Shown here piece after piece: positions 1 to 7,588 of a DNA stretch of 64,000 nucleotides. Made by a program: the position numbers and the translations under genes. Below the pieces are notes generated by a model that was not told where the DNA came from, ran no database searches, and saw nothing but the letters and a program-made list of their open reading frames with translations. The DNA lies in NCBI RefSeq assembly GCF_020736365.1, contig NZ_CP085988.1, positions 3,354,001-3,418,000 of the forward strand, read 5' to 3'. Positions within the stretch are counted from its first letter, which is position 1. Each line of letters starts with the position of its first letter. This DNA is from Clostridium sp. M62/1. Lineage in GTDB: Bacteria; Bacillota; Clostridia; Lachnospirales; Lachnospiraceae.

Positions 1-1127
1 AGGCAGCAATGAAAGAATATACTAAGCGTGATCAATCTAAATACGGTGACATGAACATTGCAAAGATGGCATATCCGAAGTTTCAAGAAAAGCTGCAGGT
101 TTGTAAAGATTTAATGCATGGCTTTGATTTCAGCGGATTTATAGGAGGTTCTCCGCTTACAATGGCTAAGCTCATCACGGGTGGTGTGAACTTTATTCTC
201 GATGCAAGTGTACCAGAAAGAAAAGATATGTTTTTGAAGGAAGCTATGCTTTTGAAGCAGTCCCATTCGCTTTGCTCCAGTATGACAACGGAGCAGGAAA
301 GGCATGAAGCGGCTTATATGGAAGCTTTACGTTCCACGATTATCAAGATTACTTATGGTGGCACCGGTGGAAAGAGCCTGTCACTTACTGAGATCAATGA
401 CCAGATCAATGAACTTCTGAAGGCAGCAGTACAGAGCGAAGGTGTTATCAGCTTATTTGATAGCAGCAAGAACGGCGGTGAAAATTTCAGCTTGTTTGAT
501 CCGGCAGTTCTGGATGAAATCTCCAGAATGAAGGAAAAGAATATAGCTGTCGAAATTTTGAAAAAACTCATGGCAGAGCAGGTAGCTCTCTACAAGAAAA
601 CAAATGTGGTGCAGTCACAGAAATTCTCTGAAAAGATAGCACAGCTGATGAATTCTTATTATAACGGCCTTATTACCAATGAAGAGGTCATAAAAGAACT
701 ATTAAAAACAGCGGAGGAAATTGCAAATCTTTATAAGAACGGTAAGGAACTGGGGCTTTCACAAGAAGAGCTTGCATTCTATGATGCCCTTACAAAACCA
801 GAGCATATCAAGGATTTTTACAAGAATGATGAATTGATTTCTCTGACAAGAGAACTTACAGAAATGCTCCGCAAGAATCGAACCATCGATTGGCAAAAGA
901 AAGAAACAGCCAGAGCGCAGATGCGAAAGATGGTTAAGCGGCTTCTTAAGAAATATAAGTACCCGCCGGAAGATTACGATTTTGCAATAAGCACAGTAAT
1001 CAGCCAGTGCGAGCTTTGGACAGATAATGTTGATCCCCAAAAAGAGGCAAAGCTCTATAAATATGTATCTGAAACAGAACTGGGCATGGTGGCAGAGACT
1101 ACGTTTCCTTATGGAGAAAAGAAGTAA
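1..1127 (+). CDS. hsdR: Type I restriction enzyme R subunit (HsdR), C-terminal part, open at window edge
   Basis: The frame is open to base 3, so the gene starts before the window and only about the last 374 residues are visible. The region is helical and charged. It ends in a KMVKRLLKKYKYPPEDYD-like stretch typical of the C-terminus of HsdR/DUF3387 proteins, the motor-nuclease subunit of type I restriction-modification systems. The nuclease and helicase motifs would lie upstream and cannot be checked here. HsdR works with HsdM and HsdS, which are not in view. The next intact gene is another nuclease family, so this looks like the end of a defence locus. The assignment rests on family resemblance of the C-terminal segment only. 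Confidence 0.7.
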   Translation, partial: AAMKEYTKRDQSKYGDMNIAKMAYPKFQEKLQVCKDLMHGFDFSGFIGGSPLTMAKLITGGVNFILDASVPERKDMFLKEAMLLKQSHSLCSSMTTEQERHEAAYMEALRSTIIKITYGGTGGKSLSLTEINDQINELLKAAVQSEGVISLFDSSKNGGENFSLFDPAVLDEISRMKEKNIAVEILKKLMAEQVALYKKTNVVQSQKFSEKIAQLMNSYYNGLITNEEVIKELLKTAEEIANLYKNGKELGLSQEELAFYDALTKPEHIKDFYKNDELISLTRELTEMLRKNRTIDWQKKETARAQMRKMVKRLLKKYKYPPEDYDFAISTVISQCELWTDNVDPQKEAKLYKYVSETELGMVAETTFPYGEKK

Positions 1128-1449
1128 TGGAGGTGCAGTATGGATGTATGTGAAGGCAATCTTTTGATACACAGGCAGAATATCAGCCCCATATCGCCGC
1201 TGCAGGTGACCAGTCGGACAGCATTGAAATGCACTATGGGAATATATGGCTGATCCAAAAGATGAGACAGAATTTGAAAGGTATCGTGGCGTTCAGGACA
1301 GCATGTCTGATTTTGACAAGTGTATGCGGGAATTAGAGAAGAATGCGAAAAAATAATACCCTGATTTTGGATTGAACCGATAGTTTTAAAGCGGAAATAT
1401 TAATACTTTGAAAGAAGTACATTTTTTAAAATCATAGAAATGTGAAAAA
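1128..1449. other. Debris between hsdR and the YhcG-type gene
   Basis: No convincing gene is visible. Two very short frames exist. One is 37 codons from ATG 1140, behind a GGAGG-like site, ending at 1253. The other is 36 codons from ATG 1246 to 1356 (starting MADPKDETEFERYRG, charged, no recognised family). They overlap in different frames and may be pieces of one decayed small gene. The last 90 bases are AT-rich leader of the next gene. Confidence 0.3.
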
Positions 1450-2541
1450 TTGCGAGGCGATAAATTGGATAACAGAAAGCGTATGGGAAAGAATAGAGAC
1501 GGGGTGATATTTCCTGTCGCTCCAAATCTTTCCGAGATAAGTGATACTTATTTGAAATTTATAGAAGAAATAAAAGCAGAGATTCAAAAGCAGCGGATCG
1601 CGGTCGTATTGAATGCAAATTCCAGTATGATTTGTCTTTACTGGAACATTGGCAAAGCTATTATAAAAAAGCAGGAGAAGGACGGATGGGGAGCGAAAGT
1701 TATCGACCGCATGGCTAAAGACTTGAAGGACGCATTCCCCGATATGTCTGGATTTTCTCCGAGAAATATCAAATATATGCGGAAATTTGCCGAATGCTGG
1801 CCTGATTTTGAATTTGTGCAACAGGTTGTGGCACAAATTCCGTGGCGAACAAATCGAATGTTGTTGGATAAATTGGATTCGGAAGAAAGCCGTAAGTGGT
1901 ATGCGCATAAAACAATAGAAAACGGTTGGAGCAGTAATGTTCTGGAACTGCAGATTCAGAGTAGACTTATGGAACGATCGGGCAGAAGTGTGAACAATTT
2001 CCCAGTAGCGCTTCCGCCGGTGGACTCTGATATGGTAAATCAGGCGTTCAAAGATCCATATCTGTTTGATTTTCTTGGAACAGATATGCCTCGCAGAGAG
2101 GTGGAAATAGAACGACAGCTGACAGAACATATTCAAAGTTTTCTGTTGGAATTGGGACAGGGATTTGCCTTTGTGGGCAGACAGGTGCATCTGGAAGTTG
2201 GCGGTGACGATTTCTATATTGATCTTTTGTTTTATCATCTGAAATTGCGGTGCTACGTTGTGATTGAACTGAAAGCCTGTGATTTTGAGCCGGGATTTAT
2301 CAGCCAGTTAAATATGTATCAAAACGTAGTTAATGATGTTTTACGACATCCAGATGATAAGCCGACAATTGGTCTGTTATTGGTCAAAGGGAAAAATGAA
2401 ACCGTAGTGGAGTATTCTCTGGCCGGATACCAGAATCCGATTGGTGTAGCAGAATGGAAAAATCAGATTGCCAAGTCATTGCCGGAGGAACTGCGAAGCA
2501 GTCTTCCGTCCATTGAAGAAATTGAAAAAGAGCTGGAGTAA
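1450..2541 (+). CDS. yhcG: YhcG/DUF1016-family PDDEXK nuclease
   Basis: A protein of about 363 residues with the two-part YhcG layout. The N-terminal DUF1016 helical domain (about 25-185) contains the family motif FVQQVVAQIPWRTNRML. The C-terminal PD-(D/E)XK nuclease fold (about 215-350) has Asp in DFYIDLLFYH followed by ELKA. Proteins of this family are predicted nucleases, often near restriction systems, which fits the hsdR neighbour; substrate and role are not established. The longest start is TTG 1450. An ATG at 1483 is the alternative, and neither has a strong Shine-Dalgarno. A palindrome sits inside the gene at 1811-1839 and a near copy overlaps the stop codon at 2540-2566. Confidence 0.8.
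   Translation: MRGDKLDNRKRMGKNRDGVIFPVAPNLSEISDTYLKFIEEIKAEIQKQRIAVVLNANSSMICLYWNIGKAIIKKQEKDGWGAKVIDRMAKDLKDAFPDMSGFSPRNIKYMRKFAECWPDFEFVQQVVAQIPWRTNRMLLDKLDSEESRKWYAHKTIENGWSSNVLELQIQSRLMERSGRSVNNFPVALPPVDSDMVNQAFKDPYLFDFLGTDMPRREVEIERQLTEHIQSFLLELGQGFAFVGRQVHLEVGGDDFYIDLLFYHLKLRCYVVIELKACDFEPGFISQLNMYQNVVNDVLRHPDDKPTIGLLLVKGKNETVVEYSLAGYQNPIGVAEWKNQIAKSLPEELRSSLPSIEEIEKELE
1811..1839. repeat. Imperfect palindrome inside yhcG (copy 1)
   Basis: A 29-base imperfect palindrome: 14-base arms around a central G, with 12 of 14 positions paired. The core reads TTTGTGCAACAGGTTGTGGC. It encodes the VQQVVAQI part of the DUF1016 domain and matches the palindrome at 2540-2566 closely. Confidence 0.6.
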
Positions 2542-2566
2542 TTGTGCCACAGGCTGTGGCACAATT
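2540..2566. repeat. Perfect 13-bp palindrome overlapping the yhcG stop (copy 2)
   Basis: AATTGTGCCACAG, one central G, then its exact reverse complement. It begins on the TAA stop codon of yhcG. No T-run follows on the plus strand, so it is not a typical intrinsic terminator. The sequence matches the in-gene palindrome at 1811-1839 apart from a few bases. Confidence 0.7.
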
Positions 2567-2879
2567 ACAACCTGTGTACTCAATGGCTGTAATTTAGGGT
2601 TCCGCCAAGAGGGAATTCTGCTTTTGGGGAATCAGAAACACAGCTTCAACACACTGCGAGTGTGTGGTGAAACTGGAGAAAATAAGAAAATAGAAAAATT
2701 TGAAAACAGGTGCGAATACCAGGCACATATAGATTTCCCGGAAGATTCGCACCTGAATACCGATACCATTTTTGTATTTCATGGGTAAAACAGAATGCAG
2801 GCTTGCACTGGGAAAATCCATCAAGTATAATTGCTTAATGGTTCTGAAAGAACGGGGAAATTATTTACAAAAAATTGCT
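2567..2879. other. Non-coding AT-rich stretch with an 11-bp inverted repeat
   Basis: No supported gene. CAGGTGCGAAT at 2707-2717 is matched exactly by its reverse complement at 2745-2755, with a 27-base loop, and a short T-run lies near 2770. This could be a terminator for the defence genes, but the loop is long. Confidence 0.35.
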
Positions 2880-2911
2880 GTCGCTCCCTGCCCGGGAGCG
2901 CGGATTCAAAT
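2880..2911 (+). repeat. Solitary type I-C CRISPR-repeat-like sequence
   Basis: This 32-base stretch has the length and layout of type I-C repeats. It opens GTCGCTCCC, has an inner GCTCCC/GGGAGC stem, then ends GCGCGGATTCAAAT where the usual ending is GCGTGGATTGAAAT. Two positions of that tail differ from consensus. No second copy occurs at the expected 65-70 base spacing on either side and no cas gene is present. It is therefore a possible relic or a chance hairpin, not an array. Confidence 0.4.
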
Positions 2912-3013
2912 TAATATTGCTTCGCTGGCCTTTGCCTGCATATTCGAGCCGCCGTTCCCCCACTGTACCCCAAAGTCCAATTACCAACTATACTGACAAA
3001 GGAGCTCTAACTA

Positions 3014-3580
3014 ATGACCAACCTTTTCATCGATAAAACCATATACACCGGCCGGCCCTCCTTTGAGGAGGGCCGCCTTCCCAAAGAACTTCGAGCCTAT
3101 GACTTCTTAGACAGCCTCGGCGTTTCCTACCAGAGGATGGATCACGATCCCACAGATACCATCGAGGTCTGCCATGAAGTCGAGGCTCTGCTGCAGATCC
3201 GTATCTGTAAAAACCTGTTCCTGTGCAATGCCCAGAAGACAAACTTTTACCTTCTGCTGATGCCGGGTGAAAAAAAGTTCAAAACAGCCATTTTTTCCAA
3301 ACAGATGGGCTGCTCCAGACTGTCCTTTGCATCTGCTGAATTTATGGAACAGTTTCTCGACATCACCCCCGGTTCCGTCAGTGTTCTGGGGCTGATGAAC
3401 GATACAGAAAACCGTGTCAGGCTGGCGATTGACAGAGATGTGCTGAAGGATGGATACTTCGGCTGTCACCCCTGTATCAACACTTCCAGCCTGAAAATCA
3501 GAACCTGTGATCTGCTGGATAAAATCCTTCCCGCTCTGGGGCACGAGTATACGCTTGTAGATCTCCCCTGGCTGGAATAG
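3014..3580 (+). CDS. prdX: Prolyl-tRNA editing protein, PrdX/ProX (YbaK/EbsC) family
   Basis: A 188-residue single-domain protein matching the free-standing editing domain that hydrolyses mischarged aminoacyl-tRNA(Pro) in trans. Family features are DFLDSLGVSYQRMDHDP near the N-terminus, CKNLFLCNAQKTNFYLL in the middle and a glycine-rich turn before CHPCINTSSLKI. The start ATG 3014 follows AAAGGAGC by about nine bases. It stands alone and is convergent with the PTS operon (22 bases between stops). Its substrate (Ala- or Cys-tRNA(Pro)) cannot be read from the sequence. Confidence 0.88.
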   Translation: MTNLFIDKTIYTGRPSFEEGRLPKELRAYDFLDSLGVSYQRMDHDPTDTIEVCHEVEALLQIRICKNLFLCNAQKTNFYLLLMPGEKKFKTAIFSKQMGCSRLSFASAEFMEQFLDITPGSVSVLGLMNDTENRVRLAIDRDVLKDGYFGCHPCINTSSLKIRTCDLLDKILPALGHEYTLVDLPWLE

Positions 3581-3601
3581 CAAAGCTGCCCTCTGTGCTT
3601 T

Positions 3602-5239
3602 CTACACGGCCAGTCCCAGGATTCCCAGATAATAGCCCACAATCCCCACTGCCATCAAAAGCAGAACCACAAGGATCGGGGATACCTTCCTTCTCAGAAG
3701 CATCCAGGCTCCAATGATAATTCCAAAGGGAAGAATATTCATGACTACCCCGTTCAGCACATCCTGGATGACAACGGAGGTCTGCCCCACAGAAAATACA
3801 GCCGGCACATACACCAGAACCTTCTGCGCTCCCATGGCTCCTATTACCATAAGTCCCAAAATACCGAAGGCGTCTGTCAGCCTTGTGATGGAATTTCCTC
3901 CTTCTCCCAGAAGAGCCATCACGGCCTGACTTCCCTTCCTGTATCCCATAAAATACAGATTATAACCCACCACAAGCATAATCCCTGTAAAAATTACGAA
4001 AAACAGCACCGGGCCGGCAAAGTTTCCGTTTAAAGCCATGGAACAGCCCATAGACACTGCAATGGGGTAAATCACGCCGCCTGCCAGACTATCTCCGACG
4101 CCTGCCAGAGGTCCCATCAAGCCTGTCCTCAGCCCATTGATCATCTCATCTGAAATTTCAGCTCCGTTCGCCCTTTCCTCCTCCAGAGAAGCGCAGATGC
4201 CGGGAATCACGTTGCCGATGAAAGACGGCTCTGTATTGAAAAATACGAGGTAACGCTTCAGGGCATCGCTGATATCCTTGGGATCTTTATACAGCCTCCT
4301 GATAATGGGAACCATGGCCAGAACATTTCCCGACGCCTGCATCCTCTCATAGTTATATCCTACCTCAGCTCCCAGTCCGATAAGCCAGTGTTTGATGAGA
4401 TCCGAACGCCTGAGACGTACCGACAGTCCCTCTTTTCCTGATTTTTCTTTGCTGTCTCCCTCCGTATCCGTCTCTTCCGCCGCCCAGCTCGTTTCTGTTA
4501 AATTCTTATTTCCCTGGCCTCCATAGTAGCTTAAGAGTGCCAGGCAGGCTCCGAAAATAGCGATCGGCATAATCTGCAGATTCAGATAGGTTGCAAGGAA
4601 AAAGCCGATGACAAAAAACGGAAACATTTTTTTCTTTCCCAGATAGTTAAGCAGCATGGCCACTCCCACTGCCGGGAGAATATTTCCCGTCACACTCAGG
4701 GCATTGACAAAGGACTCCGGAATCCTTCCCAGAAGCTCTGTAAAGAAATCTCCGCCTAAGAACATCAGGATAAAGGCCGGAAATCCGTTGATTGCCAGAC
4801 AGGTAAGCTGCTGAAACAGCCAGGCGTTAAAGAAAATCTTGTTTATCTCTCCCTTTTCTGCATTGCTGTCAAGTCTGTGCACCCAGAACACGTTGAGCGT
4901 CATCTGGAGATTCCACAGAAGGACTCCCAGAAGGCCGATGGGGATGGCCAGTGTGATGCCCAGCTCCGGCGACGCCTTGGCAAGCACCGTGATAGCTGTC
5001 CCGTACACGCCTGCGATTCCGATGTTGGACGGCATCGTTCCCCCTGCAGAGATCCAGCCGATATAGGCCAGGTTGATGGTGGCTCCGGCCATAAGTCCCA
5101 AGAGCGGATCGCCCAAAATAAATCCCACTACAGTTCCATTAATTAACGGGTAACAAAACGGCCATGTAATCGGGCTCCAAACCCTTCCGCTGGCCAGATT
5201 GGCCGTGACAGCCAGCAGCAGCGCCTTAATAATAATCAT
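3602..5239 (-). CDS. Fused PTS mannose/fructose/sorbose-family IIC-IID permease
   Basis: A 545-residue membrane protein joining two normally separate PTS subunits. Residues 1 to about 245 are the IIC channel (GDPLLGLMAGATINLAYIG is characteristic). A charged linker at about 247-280 is rich in Glu, Ser and Lys. The rest is IID (EVGYNYERMQASG, FFNTEPSFIGNVIPGI, GPLAGVGDSLAGG). Together they import and hand over a hexose-type sugar for phosphorylation by the IIA and IIB proteins encoded upstream in the same operon. The start lies 42 bases after the M24 peptidase stop. The sugar is not determinable. The single continuous frame across the linker makes a true fusion likely. Confidence 0.9.
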   Translation of the reverse strand: MIIIKALLLAVTANLASGRVWSPITWPFCYPLINGTVVGFILGDPLLGLMAGATINLAYIGWISAGGTMPSNIGIAGVYGTAITVLAKASPELGITLAIPIGLLGVLLWNLQMTLNVFWVHRLDSNAEKGEINKIFFNAWLFQQLTCLAINGFPAFILMFLGGDFFTELLGRIPESFVNALSVTGNILPAVGVAMLLNYLGKKKMFPFFVIGFFLATYLNLQIMPIAIFGACLALLSYYGGQGNKNLTETSWAAEETDTEGDSKEKSGKEGLSVRLRRSDLIKHWLIGLGAEVGYNYERMQASGNVLAMVPIIRRLYKDPKDISDALKRYLVFFNTEPSFIGNVIPGICASLEEERANGAEISDEMINGLRTGLMGPLAGVGDSLAGGVIYPIAVSMGCSMALNGNFAGPVLFFVIFTGIMLVVGYNLYFMGYRKGSQAVMALLGEGGNSITRLTDAFGILGLMVIGAMGAQKVLVYVPAVFSVGQTSVVIQDVLNGVVMNILPFGIIIGAWMLLRRKVSPILVVLLLMAVGIVGYYLGILGLAV

Positions 5240-5281
5240 CCAGTAACCCTCCCTCTCTTTGTTTTTCCGCGGCTTTTCTTG

Positions 5282-6514
5282 CTACACAAAGTCCTCATAT
5301 GTATACAGGGCATGCCCGGGGCCGGAGAGCCATTTCGCCTCCCCCTCTGTGGCCAGGGCCTCGTCCTCCATCCGGAATGAGATCCAGATCGAGGAGGCTC
5401 CCTGCTCCCTGTCATAGGGGTACACACCGTTTTCGATGGCAAATACCATTCCCGGCTGTACAGTCTCCTCCTCAGAGCCTGTAATATTGGGATATTCTGT
5501 CACATTCAGCCCGATGGCATGGCCGCTTGTGTGCAGCACTTCCCTTCCATACCTGGCATTTCTCAGATACTCCTCCACCGCATCACTGACCTCTCTCACC
5601 GGCCTTCCCGGCCTCAGAGCACGGAATCCCTCATGGACACATTCTCTGGCAATTTCTGCCATCTCCAGGTAGATTTCAGGAGGCCGTTTTCCCAAAAACA
5701 TGGTTCTCGTCAGATCCGAGGCATAGCCGTCGATGTGCCCGCTGATATCCACAAGCACAATCTCCCCCTCTCTCACCACCCGGTCTGTAGCGTAGCTGTT
5801 AAAGGTACTGTACTTGTCTGTTCCTGAATTGACCGTCAGATAGGAAATCCGGTCAACTCCCCCGGCAGCCATTTTCGATGCAATGCTCCTGGCAATCTCC
5901 TTCTCCGTTGTAATGCCTGCCCTTATCTCCCGGAACGCATCCACTATAGCCCGCTCTGTCACATAGCCCGCTGTCCGGATCCGCTCTGTCTCCCAGTCTG
6001 TCTTGATCATCCTCGCCCTCTGAATTGCCCTGGTTCCGTCACAGAATTCAAGCTGTCCCCGAAATTCCTCTGATAACTCCTTCAGAAGGTTCAAAGACCA
6101 GAAGTAGTGGAGGCCGTCCCCGGCTTCCAGGCCCACACGCTTTACCGTGCAGTCAAGGGAGCAGATAAACTGTCTCAGGGCATCCTTCGGATCTGCGTCA
6201 TTTAGTTTTCCCAGCCTCCTCTCCGGGGAGCCGGAGCAGTAAATGTTCGGACACCAGCTTGTATTCTCCACCGTGGTTTTCTCAAGAATTCTCAGATAGA
6301 TCCCAGGCTCCCCCTTCACCGGCACAAAGACAAATACCGGCCGGAACAGGCTTGAGGTGTACCAGGAGCGGTATCCTGTGGCATAATAGATGTTTTCCGG
6401 CGATGACAGTAAAAGCAGGTCAAGTCCCTCCTCCTCCATGCGCCTCTGCAGCTTTCCTACATGGGTCAGATATTCCTCTCTGGAAAATGATTTTAAATAA
6501 CTTTTATCCCCCAT
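5282..6514 (-). CDS. M24-family metallopeptidase (Xaa-Pro aminopeptidase/creatinase fold)
   Basis: A 410-residue protein with the creatinase N-terminal domain (about 15-165) and a pita-bread M24 domain (about 175-400). All five expected metal ligands are present: Asp256, Asp267, His332, Glu361 and Glu383. A two-metal aminopeptidase acting on Xaa-Pro peptides is therefore the most likely activity. Its place inside a PTS operon, between IIB (12-base gap) and the IIC-IID gene, is unusual and suggests a substrate linked to the transported compound; that is inference. Related folds act as creatinases or prolidases, so peptidase activity is not proven. Confidence 0.85.
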   Translation of the reverse strand: MGDKSYLKSFSREEYLTHVGKLQRRMEEEGLDLLLLSSPENIYYATGYRSWYTSSLFRPVFVFVPVKGEPGIYLRILEKTTVENTSWCPNIYCSGSPERRLGKLNDADPKDALRQFICSLDCTVKRVGLEAGDGLHYFWSLNLLKELSEEFRGQLEFCDGTRAIQRARMIKTDWETERIRTAGYVTERAIVDAFREIRAGITTEKEIARSIASKMAAGGVDRISYLTVNSGTDKYSTFNSYATDRVVREGEIVLVDISGHIDGYASDLTRTMFLGKRPPEIYLEMAEIARECVHEGFRALRPGRPVREVSDAVEEYLRNARYGREVLHTSGHAIGLNVTEYPNITGSEEETVQPGMVFAIENGVYPYDREQGASSIWISFRMEDEALATEGEAKWLSGPGHALYTYEDFV

Positions 6515-6525
6515 CTCTTCCTCCT

Positions 6526-7002
6526 CTACAGCAGTTTTTTCAGATCCGTCTCCTTCTCATCCGGCACAAGCTGATAGCTCAGCTCGATTCCTCTCTCTGA
6601 AATGTGCCTCATACACTCTATCTCCTCCCTGCTGGCTGACACATTTCTGATAAAGGTTTTCCGTCCCTTTCCTGCTGCCATTCCTCCCAGTATCACCTTT
6701 TTTATTTCCACCTCCCCTTCCAGGAGTGCTTCTATCACCTGAGGAACCTTCACCAGAATCAGAATGTTTTCTCCTCTCTCCCCGTCCTCCCGAAGAAAGG
6801 CTGCCGCCTCCTGCACCGGCTTTATCAGCACCTCCGTCCCGACCGGGGCCGCCGCCCTGTAAATTCGCTCCATCAGCCTGTTTTTTGACAGCTCGTCATC
6901 CACAATCAAAATTCTGTTGATCGGATACCTTCTGATCCAGGCGGTCACAACCTGCCCGTGGATCAGACGATCGTCAATCCTTGTAAGCACAATGTTTCTC
7001 AT
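6526..7002 (-). CDS. PTS mannose/fructose/sorbose-family IIB component
   Basis: A 158-residue cytoplasmic phosphotransfer protein. It begins MRNIVLTRIDDRLIHGQVV, which carries the phosphorylated His15 of the IIB-Man family. It takes phosphate from IIA and passes it to the sugar moved by the fused IIC-IID permease. The frame stays open upstream for another 46 codons. That extension is almost purely Lys/Arg and comes from a polypurine spacer, so ATG 7000-7002 behind a GAAGGG site is preferred. It lies between the IIA gene and the M24 peptidase. Confidence 0.9.
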   Translation of the reverse strand: MRNIVLTRIDDRLIHGQVVTAWIRRYPINRILIVDDELSKNRLMERIYRAAAPVGTEVLIKPVQEAAAFLREDGERGENILILVKVPQVIEALLEGEVEIKKVILGGMAAGKGRKTFIRNVSASREEIECMRHISERGIELSYQLVPDEKETDLKKLL

Positions 7003-7163
7003 TCTTCCCTTCACCTTTCTTTTCTTTCTTTTCTTCCTTTTACTCCTGTTATCTGTTTTTCTCCTGCTCTTCCTTTTCCCTGCTCTTCCTCTTCCCTGCC
7101 TTCCTTCTCCCTTCTCATTCTTCTGCCTTGCAGTATTCACCCTTCCTCCGCTCTGCCGCGGAT
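7003..7163 (-). other. Polypurine spacer between PTS IIA and IIB genes
   Basis: On the coding strand this 161-base gap is a long run of A and G with few pyrimidines. It contains no start-plus-RBS of its own beyond the IIB site. It may act as an unstructured leader giving IIB an independent level of translation; that is inference. Confidence 0.4.
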
Positions 7164-7568
7164 TCAGATTGTACCTAAGAACTTTCGGCAGTCAAAAATG
7201 CTGTTTTTAGCTGCCTTCACCAGCTCTCCGTTGGTGCTCTCAGACAGGGGCTCCTGCCGCCTGTTGATGGCTTCCAGAAGCATGGGCAGATTGACCCCTG
7301 TAATATGTGAAAAGCAGTGGGTTTCCTGAAGCTCTGCCATCATATTGAACGGTGTGCCGTACATGAGATCCGTAAGAACAAGCACCTCCTGCCCCTCCCT
7401 CTCAGAATGTTCAATCGAGTTTTTCACACACGCTCTCAGCTCCTCCAGATCACAGCCAAGGGTCACCGAATACGTCTCGATGTCCGGCTGTTCCCCCATA
7501 ACAATGCGGGACGTCTCAAGAAGTCCCCTCGACAGCACATCATGGGTAAAAATAATAATTTTATACAT
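7164..7568 (-). CDS. PTS mannose-family IIA component
   Basis: A 134-residue protein with the EIIA-Man fold (PF03610). MYKIIIFTHDVLSRGLLETSR carries the N-terminal phosphorylatable His, and LVLTDLMYGTPFN is the typical second motif. It accepts phosphate from HPr and gives it to IIB. ATG 7566-7568 follows a GGGGAGGAG site; a GTG 24 bases upstream would overlap the regulator gene and is less likely. Second gene of the PRD regulator-IIA-IIB-M24-IICD operon. Confidence 0.9.
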   Translation of the reverse strand: MYKIIIFTHDVLSRGLLETSRIVMGEQPDIETYSVTLGCDLEELRACVKNSIEHSEREGQEVLVLTDLMYGTPFNMMAELQETHCFSHITGVNLPMLLEAINRRQEPLSESTNGELVKAAKNSIFDCRKFLGTI

Positions 7569-7588
7569 CCTTCTCCTCCCCTCTGTGG

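Noticed and set aside
1432..2238. 268-codon minus-strand frame
   Set aside because: Antisense to yhcG, Cys/His/Phe-rich shadow without a domain.
2540..2566. Intrinsic terminator of yhcG
   Set aside because: Perfect stem but no T-run; better described as a palindromic site.
2772..2996. 74-codon plus-strand frame across the CRISPR-like repeat
   Set aside because: No RBS, no domain, crosses a structured non-coding segment.
2880..3013. A CRISPR array
   Set aside because: Only one repeat-like unit; the next 100 bases hold no second copy.
7003..7140. Basic N-terminal extension of PTS IIB
   Set aside because: Almost only Lys/Arg from a polypurine spacer; ATG 7002 has the RBS and the family N-terminus.
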